A DNA stretch of 7,807 nt from Acidobacteriota bacterium (GTDB taxonomy: Bacteria > Acidobacteriota > Terriglobia > Acidiferrales > UBA7541): NCBI GenBank assembly GCA_003224195.1, contig QHYP01000213.1:1-7807 (forward strand), read 5' to 3'. Positions 1-5,835 of this stretch are shown in pieces (positions within the stretch are counted from its first letter, which is position 1; each line of letters opens with the position of its first letter). The notes beneath the pieces are model-generated. The model did no database searches, had not been told where the DNA came from, and saw only the letters and a program-made list of their open reading frames with translations. Made by a program: the position numbers and the translations under genes.

Positions 1-1280
1 GTAGCAATCAGGTGAAGGTTCTTGACCAGTTCGAAGTTGAGGTTCACCGAACCGCCGCCACCCTCGATAGAATTCGTGCTTGCAGGGGTCGCAAGGTTAT
101 TGAAAACCTTGAAGCTGCGGCTCAAACCTGCGACTTCGAAATGCATCGAGCGTTCACGCCACTTCCAATCCCAGGCGCTCTTGACGATGATATCCGGACG
201 CAGATTCGGGACGCTCGTATTGGCCACCGCGGCCGCGGAACTGGGGTTGCCGCTGCCGTTATCGAACTGCCCGTTGAACGAGCCATTCGGAAAAACAACC
301 GCGGGTAAAGCTGGGTTGTTGGGTATGAATTGTTGAGGATTCTCGATCGAAACGCCGACCGCCCAGTTACTCGAGGGATGATAGATCACGCGGAAGGCGG
401 TCTGGCGCGCCCAAGTCAAGCCCAACTGGTAGTTCGTATCCATGTCTTGAGAGTAGAAAATGTCGGCAGGCATCGGCGATAACCCCACTCGGTTGGGCGT
501 CATAAACGTCCAAGCTTCGCCGGCTAAGACTTCCCAGTTTCCGTGCCGGACATTGGCCCAATAGAGGCGCATGCGAAAGCTGTCGCTATTGCTGGATTGG
601 AAGACGTTCGGCGGCTGAAATCCGAGGAAGTCCCCCTCGACGTAGCCCGTAACGCGCGTCGATTCGGAGACGGGCGCATCCACCTTCAGAGAGAGACGCG
701 AGTTTTGCGGAGAAAAGCGCTCCTCGGTTAGGCGGGCGGCAGGCAGCGTGGTATTGAAAGGAACGCTGCCGAAGCTGGTGCCGATCCCGCTTCCCAGGTT
801 TGTTGAACGAAAGACGGAGGTGAAATCCATGAACCCGCCCGGCGTGAAATCCGCCGCTCCTATCTTGAACGAGAGCGGCGACTTCTTCTCTGCCTGTTCA
901 TTGGCCTGTTCAGCGACCGAGGCCCTGAGCCCGGATGCCCTTGCCTTCGCTTCCGTGCCCAGGCTTACGGCTTCGTTTGCCCGCGCACCGGCTTCTCCGG
1001 CGGCGTGCTGTGCCTCGGAGATATCCCGGTCGCGCTTGGCCAACTGTTCGCGCAATTCCTGGATCTGTTGCTGTTGCGCTTCAAGCGCCTGACGTAGCTG
1101 TTCGACCTGCAACTCCAGGCTGGGCGCATCGGCCTTCTTCGATTCGGCCTTCTTGGGCTCGGGAGGCTTGGCAGGTTTGGAAGGTGCGGAGGGCTGGGTG
1201 TCCGCACCGTCAGGAGCTTTCGCCAGTACCGTGCCACAGCTGATGACTACTGCGAATAGAAGTACGGTCAGTTTTCTCAT
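1..1280 (-). CDS. Outer-membrane porin, DcaP-like (3' end beyond left edge)
   Basis: The first 426 residues are readable without a stop down to base 3, and the C-terminus lies outside the window. The ATG at 1280-1278 follows a GAGAGGGG ribosome site and begins a signal peptide (MRKLTVLLFAVVISCGTVLA, likely cut near residue 20-22). VISC at residues 12-15 loosely resembles a lipobox, but type I cleavage fits a barrel protein better. A Pro/Lys/Ala linker (about 24-53) follows, then a Glu/Gln/Ala-rich coiled coil (about 54-131). From about residue 136 come alternating aromatic strands typical of a porin, with segments such as GGFMDFTSVF, GYVEGDFLGF and RMRLYWANVRHGNWEVLAGEAWTF. Signal, coiled coil and barrel in that order resemble the trimeric DcaP-type transporters, whose known members pass small anionic solutes. 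The barrel call is firm; the family is likely; the substrate is unknown. It is divergent from the barrel gene at 1567. Confidence 0.8.
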   Translation of the reverse strand, partial: MRKLTVLLFAVVISCGTVLAKAPDGADTQPSAPSKPAKPPEPKKAESKKADAPSLELQVEQLRQALEAQQQQIQELREQLAKRDRDISEAQHAAGEAGARANEAVSLGTEAKARASGLRASVAEQANEQAEKKSPLSFKIGAADFTPGGFMDFTSVFRSTNLGSGIGTSFGSVPFNTTLPAARLTEERFSPQNSRLSLKVDAPVSESTRVTGYVEGDFLGFQPPNVFQSSNSDSFRMRLYWANVRHGNWEVLAGEAWTFMTPNRVGLSPMPADIFYSQDMDTNYQLGLTWARQTAFRVIYHPSSNWAVGVSIENPQQFIPNNPALPAVVFPNGSFNGQFDNGSGNPSSAAAVANTSVPNLRPDIIVKSAWDWKWRERSMHFEVAGLSRSFKVFNNLATPASTNSIEGGGGSVNLNFELVKNLHLIA

Positions 1281-1282
1281 AG

Positions 1283-1290
1283 CCCCTCTC
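1283..1290 (-). promoter_or_regulatory. Ribosome binding site of the porin gene
   Basis: Read on the minus strand, GAGAGGGG lies two bases before the ATG at 1280. The AGAG part sits at a normal distance, so the site supports this start, which also opens a clear signal peptide. Confidence 0.55.
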
Positions 1291-1296
1291 TTAATT

Positions 1297-1307
1297 GTGA
1301 ATTTCAC
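1297..1307. repeat. Small palindrome upstream of the porin start
   Basis: GTGAA-T-TTCAC is a perfect odd-length palindrome lying 17-27 bases before the porin ATG, partly next to its ribosome site. With its flanks it reads TGTGA, eight bases, TCACA (1296-1313). The half-sites match the CRP/FNR-type TGTGA/TCACA pattern, but the usual spacer is six bases, so it is not a standard CRP site. It could be an operator for the porin gene or chance. Confidence 0.3.
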
Positions 1308-1474
1308 GTCACAGCCTAAGGTGCAAACAGTGGGCAAAATATCCCCGCCGCAGACGATAGACACCCTTTCTTACCATGAAGTGAACCGAATATGAATATC
1401 GTGCTACAAAGGCTGCGGCCGCCGATTTGGGCAGGAAATCCACACTCTTCCGGCCTTCTCCGGCAGGCGATATC

Positions 1475-1498
1475 AGAAGTAGGTAGAAACGCACTTCT
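1475..1498. repeat. Inverted repeat AGAAGT/ACTTCT upstream of the barrel gene
   Basis: AGAAGT at 1475-1480 and ACTTCT at 1493-1498 are perfect inverted copies 12 bases apart. An overlapping pair, TAGAA (1484-1488) and TTCTA (1495-1499), is also present. They occupy the place where the -35 element of the TATAAT promoter should lie, so an activator or repressor could bind here. This is inference from position and symmetry only. Confidence 0.3.
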
Positions 1499-1500
1499 AT

Positions 1501-1526
1501 TACGATTCAATTCGACTATAATCGTA
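1501..1526. promoter_or_regulatory. Possible operator: 7-bp inverted repeat overlapping the -10 box
   Basis: TACGATT (1501-1507) and AATCGTA (1520-1526) are perfect inverted copies with a 12-base spacer. The right arm shares AAT with the TATAAT box, so a dimeric protein bound here would cover the -10 element and block RNA polymerase. The symmetry is seen directly; the regulatory role is inferred. No regulator gene lies in the window to name as partner. Confidence 0.4.
1517..1522 (+). promoter_or_regulatory. -10 promoter element (TATAAT) of the plus-strand barrel gene
   Basis: A perfect TATAAT hexamer lies 44 bases before the chosen ATG at 1567, which would put transcription start near 1529-1530 and give a leader of about 37 bases. 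Bases 1494-1499 (CTTCTA), 17 bases upstream, match a -35 consensus poorly. The promoter may therefore need an activator or a different sigma contact. The window is otherwise GC-rich, so a perfect -10 is a fair signal. Confidence 0.5.
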
Positions 1527-1554
1527 CAAGCTTTTGCAATCCGGATTGCAGCAG

Positions 1555-1561
1555 AAAGGAG
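1555..1561 (+). promoter_or_regulatory. Ribosome binding site deciding the barrel-gene start
   Basis: AAAGGAG ends five bases before the ATG at 1567. The same frame also has an ATG at 1534, but that would lie only about five bases after the predicted transcription start and would put 11 extra residues before the signal peptide. The 1567 start is therefore preferred. Confidence 0.75.
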
Positions 1562-1566
1562 TGCGG

Positions 1567-2424
1567 ATGAAACGCAGCCTGACGCTTGCAGCCTTTGCAC
1601 TTTTCCTCCTGAAACCCCTCTGCCCTGCCGCGGCGCAGGAGAATCCTCCGGCCCCCAACGCGGCGAGCGGTCCGGTAAACGGCTGGTTTGCGCGAGTGAC
1701 ACGCACGCAAGCCGAGCAGCCGCACTGGATCACTCCGATTGCGACCGTAACGCCCCGGCTGGAAGAGGAATTCCGCTACGACATTCTTTGGCAGCGAACG
1801 AACAGCGGCACCACGATGGAGAACTACGGCGCCGGGAAAGGCCTCGAACTCATTCCGCTCGAGCGAGTGGAGGTGATTCTGAATATTCCGCCGTATTTGG
1901 CCCACAACAATCCTGCGATTCCTGACGGCTTCGGCGACTTCTCTTTTTTGCTGAAGTATCGCCTCTTCACGGCTAATGAGGAGAAGGGAAATTACATCCT
2001 GACCGCGTTTCTCGGTGTCAGCCTGCCGACGGGTTCTCCCGGGAATGGCGCCACCGACGCGATCACCACCCCGACAATTGCCTACGGGAAAGGGTGGAGA
2101 AGCTTCGATGTTCAGGGAACGATTGGAGGCACTCTGCCAACCGGAAACACCAGCGCAATCGGAAGGACGATTCCCTGGAATAACGCTTTCCAGTATCACC
2201 TGTGGAGGCGATTTTGGCCCGAAGCCGAGGTCAACGCCACTTTCTTTCACGGTGGAAAGAATGATGGCCAGAAACAAGTTTTCCTTACGCCGGGCCTGGT
2301 GATTGGCCGCATCCATCTGTGGAAACGAATGGGGCTGACTTTCGGTAGCGGCATTCAAATCGCCGCCACACACTTCCACACCACCAATCACAACATAATC
2401 TTCACTGTGCGCCTGCCGTTCTAG
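1567..2424 (+). CDS. Small outer-membrane beta-barrel protein (Phenol_MetA_deg-like 'transporter')
   Basis: This 285-residue protein starts with a signal peptide (MKRSLTLAAFALFLLKPLCPAAAQ, cut near residue 23-24). After a short Pro/Ala linker it reads as amphipathic strands and tight turns, with segments such as EEEFRYDILW, GFGDFSFLLKYRLF, LTAFLGVSLPTGSPGNG and VQGTIGGTLPTGNTS, and ends in VRLPF. A terminal Phe after alternating hydrophobics is the usual signal for BAM-mediated outer-membrane insertion. The repeated strand-plus-SLPTG pattern resembles the barrel family labelled 'MetA-pathway of phenol degradation' or simply 'transporter', whose substrates are mostly unknown. No link to phenol degradation is claimed. 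Its stop lies inside the last codons of the convergent BNR gene (23-bp overlap). Composition is less GC-rich than the genes to the right: 30 of 60 bases at 1861-1920. Confidence 0.75.
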   Translation: MKRSLTLAAFALFLLKPLCPAAAQENPPAPNAASGPVNGWFARVTRTQAEQPHWITPIATVTPRLEEEFRYDILWQRTNSGTTMENYGAGKGLELIPLERVEVILNIPPYLAHNNPAIPDGFGDFSFLLKYRLFTANEEKGNYILTAFLGVSLPTGSPGNGATDAITTPTIAYGKGWRSFDVQGTIGGTLPTGNTSAIGRTIPWNNAFQYHLWRRFWPEAEVNATFFHGGKNDGQKQVFLTPGLVIGRIHLWKRMGLTFGSGIQIAATHFHTTNHNIIFTVRLPF

Positions 2425-5400
2425 AAATTTCGGCGGACCGAGGCACCTCAGTGCCGTTCACGGCCAGATGGACCGGGGCGAGCTTCGCCTTTTTGAATTG
2501 CTCGTCGAGCCCGGCGAGATCCTTCGTTTTCAGCTCCTCCCACCGTGCCAGCAGGTCTTTCAGAGCGGCTTGCAACTCCGCGTAAATCGCCGTGGCTTGC
2601 GTCGGGGGCGCGGCGTCCGCGCTGTCCGCCACGCTAAGAATTCCCGCGAAATGCTGATGCAGCGTCGAGAAATTTTCCGGCTGTTTGCCGGCCGGCGGCA
2701 AACCGAAGAAACCCTCCCGCGTCGCGCCGGCCAGTTCGGCGGCCTTCTTGTCGAGAGCGGCGATGGCATCCGCAAGCTGCTTCTTACCGGCCTTTGCGGC
2801 GCGATCTTTCAATTCGCTGCGCAGCGACTGCACCTGCTGCACTGCGGCGTACGTTTGGTTCAAGCCGGCGACCGCGCCGGTCTCCATCTCGAACTGCTTG
2901 GCGAGGTCTGCCGGCGGTGTCTGGATCCGCGGATCCATGCGCACGGTAAGCGGCGCTTCGTAGGTTTTGCCTGCCACGGTGAGCTTCATGGTGTATTGGC
3001 CAGGCAGCGCCCAGGCGCCGAGCGGATGGCGCGGCGTGTCGCGAAAAATCGCCGAGATCGGATACTCGTGATCCAGCGCGTCGGGCGGCGGGTAATGCAT
3101 ATCCCAGACAAATCGGTGCATCCCCGCCTCCGCCGGCAAAACTTGCTCCGGGCGCACCCAATACATGGGAATCGCATGATGCTTGGCGATTTCTTCGATT
3201 GGCTCCGGCTTATCGGTGCTGGCATAGCGTCGAACCAGGCTACCCTTTGCGTCGAGGATCTCGAGTGTGACGGGACTCGAGGCCGCTGAGCGCAGGAAGA
3301 AATCAATGATCGCCCCGTCCGGCGGATTCTTCCCCGCCGGAACTTCGGGCGGAAGCGGCGTGTCGGGATTCCGATTCCAGCGAAAGCGCGTCGCCGCCTG
3401 CGGCTTGAAGAGAGTCACTTCGGATTTGGCAATTTCGTCGGAGAGCTGCCGCAGCGGCGTAATGTCGTCGAGGATCCAGAACGAGCGCCCGTGCGTGCCA
3501 ACGATGAGGTCGTCGCCATGGATCACAAGGTCGCGCATCGATGTGTGTGGCAAATTGAGCTGCAGCGGTTGCCAGTCGTCTCCGTCGTCGAACGAAACGT
3601 AAACCGACGCCTCTGTCCCCGCGAAAAGCAAGCCCTTGCGCTCGGGGTCTTCCCGGACCGCATTCACCGGCGCGTTGTCCGACAGGCCCTTCGCGATTTC
3701 TTGCCACGTCTTGCCGGCGTCGCGCGTGCGGTAGATGTGCGGGCGCAGATCGTCCAGCCGGAAACGGCTCACCGCCGCATAGGCCGTGTTCGCATCGAAA
3801 TGTGAAGCTTCGATGAGGGCGACCTTGCTCCACGCCGTCAACCCCGCTGGCGTAATGTTCTGCCAAGTTTTTCCGCCGTCGTGCGTGATTTGCATCAGGC
3901 CGTCGTCCGTGCCCGCCCAAATCACATTCCCGTCCTGAAACGACGGCGCGACCGCATAAATCACCCCGCGATGTTTGCCCTTCTCCGGGTCGGACGCGGT
4001 GAATACGCCGAGGCTCGCGGGAATTCCATACGCCTCGCGCGTCAAATCGGGGCTGATCGGCGTCCAACTCAGTCCCCCGTCCGTCGTCTTGAACAGCACG
4101 TTCGCCGCGAAATAAAGGGTGTGCGGCTCGAGCGGCGAAAAGACGACGGGCAGCGTGCGGTCATAACGGTACTCACCGCGGCGGACGGGCTCCGGCGAAA
4201 CGTTTGCAACTTCGCCGAGCCCCTGGTTCGTCCGCGTCATGCGCCCGCCGTACAGGATGTTCGGGTCCAGCGGATCGACGGCCACATAGCCATACTCCTC
4301 CACGCCGAGCGGATGCCATTCGCGGAAGCTGATCTCCCCGTAGTCGCTGCGGCTCATTGTGCCGGCCGAGCCGCTTTCCTGCTGCGCGCCGTAGACCCAA
4401 TAGGGAAAGCGATTGTCCGTCGTCACGTGATAGAACTGCGCCGTCGGCTGGTTGTACCAGGAACTCCACGTCGCTCCACCATTCACGCTGATAACGGCTC
4501 CCTGGTCGCTGGACAAAGCGATGATTTCGGGATTGCTCGGGTTGATCCAGATGCGCTGGTAATCATCGCCGCCGGGCGCGCCCTTGAAGCCCCCGAAAGT
4601 TTTCCCGCCGTCGGTCGAGCGCCACGTCGAAGTGTTCGCCACATACAAGATGTCCGGATTATTCGGCGCAACGGCGATCCCCATCGCTCCTGGACCGCGA
4701 CCCCCGATCCGTCGGTCGTCATTCACGCGCTCCCAGGACTCTCCGCCGTCGTCCGAGCGATACACCCCCGCATTTCTCCGCGCCTCCACCGAAGCATACA
4801 CGCGGCTCGGGCGGCTGGGCGCAACCGCGATGCCCATGCGCCCGAGGCCATCCGCGCTGCCCGGCAGTCCCTTCGTCAATTCGTGCCACGTGTCGCCGCC
4901 GTCAGTGGACTTATACAGCCCGCTGCCACTGGAAATGAACGATTCGCCGCTGCGGATCTCCCACGGCGCCACGCGCGCGGCCCACAGATTCGCATACACG
5001 ATTCGCGCGTTCGATGGATCGAAGACGATGTCCGCCGCGCCCGTGTTTTCATCCTTATACAGGACCTTCTGCCAGCTTTGTCCGCCATCGCTCGAGCGAA
5101 AGACGCCGCGTTCCACGTTCGGTCCGTAAGGATGGCCTACGGCCGCGACGAACACGCGATTCGCGTCACGCGGGTCCACCAGGATTGCAGCGATTTGCTG
5201 CGCGTCCCGCAACCCGGCGAGATGCTGCCAGGTTTTACCGCCATCCGTGGACTTGTAGATGCCGTCGCCAACCGAAAGATCGGGCCGCTGCAATCCTTCG
5301 CCGCTGCCCACGTAGATGATATCGGGATTGGAAGGAGCCACGGCAATCGCTCCCACCGAACCGGTCGGCTGATTGTCGAAAATCGGCTGCCACGTGTTTC

Positions 5401-5647
5401 CGGCGTCAGTTGTCTTCCACACGCCGCCATTCACCGCCGCCATATAGAAAACGTTCGCCTTTCCGGGGACTCCCGCAATCGCTACCGTCCGCCCGCCCCG
5501 GAACGGCCCAATGCACCTCCATCTCATCTCCCCAAAAAGATTCTGGTCGTACTGCTGCGCCCAAACCGGGGCGCAAAACGCCACCGCGCCCGCCGCCAAA
5601 CAGAAAAGGACTCGCCAGGCTACTGGCTTCATGTGCATGCGCATCAT
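2402..5647 (-). CDS. Secreted BNR/Asp-box beta-propeller protein (VPS10/sortilin-like 'glycosyl hydrolase')
   Basis: This 1081-residue protein is exported by a Sec signal (hydrophobic WRVLFCLAAGAVAFCAPVWA, cut near residue 30). Eleven Asp-box motifs of the S/T-x-D-x-G-x-T/S-W type can be read near residues 79, 133, 185, 247, 298, 344, 387, 521, 588, 641 and 685, mostly 45-60 apart; the 387-521 gap leaves room for two degenerate blades. This predicts two consecutive propellers ending near VGTHGRSFWILDD (residues 717-728). A beta-sandwich-like region follows (about 740-910), then an Ala/Lys/Glu-rich helical region (about 920-1060). Such proteins are often named glycosyl hydrolase, sortilin-like or VPS10 proteins, but Asp boxes are structural, so no enzymatic activity is claimed. 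The frame stays open to an ATG at 5740, but the start at 5647 has GGAGG six bases upstream and directly precedes the signal peptide. It is divergent from the oxidoreductase gene. Confidence 0.85.
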   Translation of the reverse strand: MMRMHMKPVAWRVLFCLAAGAVAFCAPVWAQQYDQNLFGEMRWRCIGPFRGGRTVAIAGVPGKANVFYMAAVNGGVWKTTDAGNTWQPIFDNQPTGSVGAIAVAPSNPDIIYVGSGEGLQRPDLSVGDGIYKSTDGGKTWQHLAGLRDAQQIAAILVDPRDANRVFVAAVGHPYGPNVERGVFRSSDGGQSWQKVLYKDENTGAADIVFDPSNARIVYANLWAARVAPWEIRSGESFISSGSGLYKSTDGGDTWHELTKGLPGSADGLGRMGIAVAPSRPSRVYASVEARRNAGVYRSDDGGESWERVNDDRRIGGRGPGAMGIAVAPNNPDILYVANTSTWRSTDGGKTFGGFKGAPGGDDYQRIWINPSNPEIIALSSDQGAVISVNGGATWSSWYNQPTAQFYHVTTDNRFPYWVYGAQQESGSAGTMSRSDYGEISFREWHPLGVEEYGYVAVDPLDPNILYGGRMTRTNQGLGEVANVSPEPVRRGEYRYDRTLPVVFSPLEPHTLYFAANVLFKTTDGGLSWTPISPDLTREAYGIPASLGVFTASDPEKGKHRGVIYAVAPSFQDGNVIWAGTDDGLMQITHDGGKTWQNITPAGLTAWSKVALIEASHFDANTAYAAVSRFRLDDLRPHIYRTRDAGKTWQEIAKGLSDNAPVNAVREDPERKGLLFAGTEASVYVSFDDGDDWQPLQLNLPHTSMRDLVIHGDDLIVGTHGRSFWILDDITPLRQLSDEIAKSEVTLFKPQAATRFRWNRNPDTPLPPEVPAGKNPPDGAIIDFFLRSAASSPVTLEILDAKGSLVRRYASTDKPEPIEEIAKHHAIPMYWVRPEQVLPAEAGMHRFVWDMHYPPPDALDHEYPISAIFRDTPRHPLGAWALPGQYTMKLTVAGKTYEAPLTVRMDPRIQTPPADLAKQFEMETGAVAGLNQTYAAVQQVQSLRSELKDRAAKAGKKQLADAIAALDKKAAELAGATREGFFGLPPAGKQPENFSTLHQHFAGILSVADSADAAPPTQATAIYAELQAALKDLLARWEELKTKDLAGLDEQFKKAKLAPVHLAVNGTEVPRSAEISRTAGAQ

Positions 5648-5653
5648 CCTGCC

Positions 5654-5658
5654 CCTCC
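5654..5658 (-). promoter_or_regulatory. Ribosome binding site deciding the BNR-protein start
   Basis: GGAGG on the minus strand ends six bases before the ATG at 5647. In-frame ATGs also occur at 5644, 5638 and 5632; 5644 would have a nine-base spacing and is the next best. The far-upstream ATG at 5740 would add a 31-residue basic stretch before the signal peptide and is less likely. Confidence 0.65.
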
Positions 5659-5824
5659 GGAGGCCGAGAGAATACCCTGCCCGCGGCAGCGGGGCAATCC
5701 TGGCGGCCGTCGGTTTCCTCGAGCCAGTCTTCGGCTTCACTCCGCCTGAAATCGTCAGCCGCCAAGATCACAAACTTACCAATCGCAAAGAATCGCGTGG
5801 CGCGCGATAATGTCGGTCGCGCAA

Positions 5825-5830
5825 GGGGGA
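5825..5830 (+). promoter_or_regulatory. Ribosome binding site of the oxidoreductase gene
   Basis: A purine-rich GGGGGA, within AAGGGGGAAG, lies five bases before the ATG at 5836. The frame is open far upstream, as far as an ATG at 5410, but that stretch is antisense to the BNR gene and does not look like protein, so 5836 is chosen. A second ATG at 5845 is possible. Confidence 0.6.
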
Positions 5831-5835
5831 AGCTC

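Larger units (their letters stand above)
1281..1566. other. Divergent intergenic region between two outer-membrane barrel genes
   Basis: These 286 bases separate the starts of the porin (minus) and the small barrel protein (plus). No convincing reading frame was found; frames crossing it lack ribosome sites and family resemblance. It holds a TATAAT box facing the plus-strand gene, a 7-bp inverted repeat around that box, a second inverted repeat at 1475-1498, a small palindrome at 1297-1307 before the porin, and a tandem GAATAT pair at 1388-1399. I could not pick a credible -35/-10 pair for the porin on the minus strand. Confidence 0.7.
5648..5835. other. Divergent intergenic region (BNR gene / oxidoreductase gene)
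   Basis: These 188 bases hold the ribosome sites of both flanking genes. GATAAT at 5806-5811 is a candidate -10 box for the plus-strand gene, 24 bases before its ATG, with only a weak TCGCAA at the -35 position. A direct repeat AATCGC occurs at 5781-5786 and 5791-5796, exactly ten bases apart. GCGCG/CGCGC (5802-5806 and 5818-5822) flanks the candidate -10 box. No RNA gene or riboswitch was recognised, and no convincing promoter for the BNR gene was found. Confidence 0.5.

Noticed and set aside
1415..1423. GCGGCCGC palindrome as a regulatory site
   Set aside because: An eight-base GC palindrome is expected by chance in GC-rich DNA and has no positional relation to either start.
1392..1925. 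Plus-strand 177-codon frame starting in the divergent intergenic region
   Set aside because: It has no clear ribosome site or domain resemblance and overlaps the barrel gene in another frame.
1516..2391. A 291-codon minus-strand frame opposite the small barrel gene
   Set aside because: The plus strand encodes a signal peptide, strand pattern and terminal Phe with a good ribosome site; the minus frame has none of these features.
2442..2455. Hairpin GGCAC-CTCA-GTGCC just after the barrel-gene stop, as a terminator
   Set aside because: The stem has only five pairs, no T-run follows, and the bases code for the C-terminus of the BNR protein.
3881..5749. A 622-codon open frame on the plus strand, antisense to the BNR gene
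   Set aside because: It lies opposite a clear Asp-box gene with signal peptide and ribosome site. Its translation is rich in Arg, His and Ala with no recognisable domain, as expected for a shadow frame in GC-rich DNA.
5410..5835. N-terminal extension of the oxidoreductase frame to an ATG at 5410
   Set aside because: The extension is Ser/Pro/Arg-rich, antisense to the BNR gene's 5' end, and would bury the Tat signal about 170 residues inside the protein.
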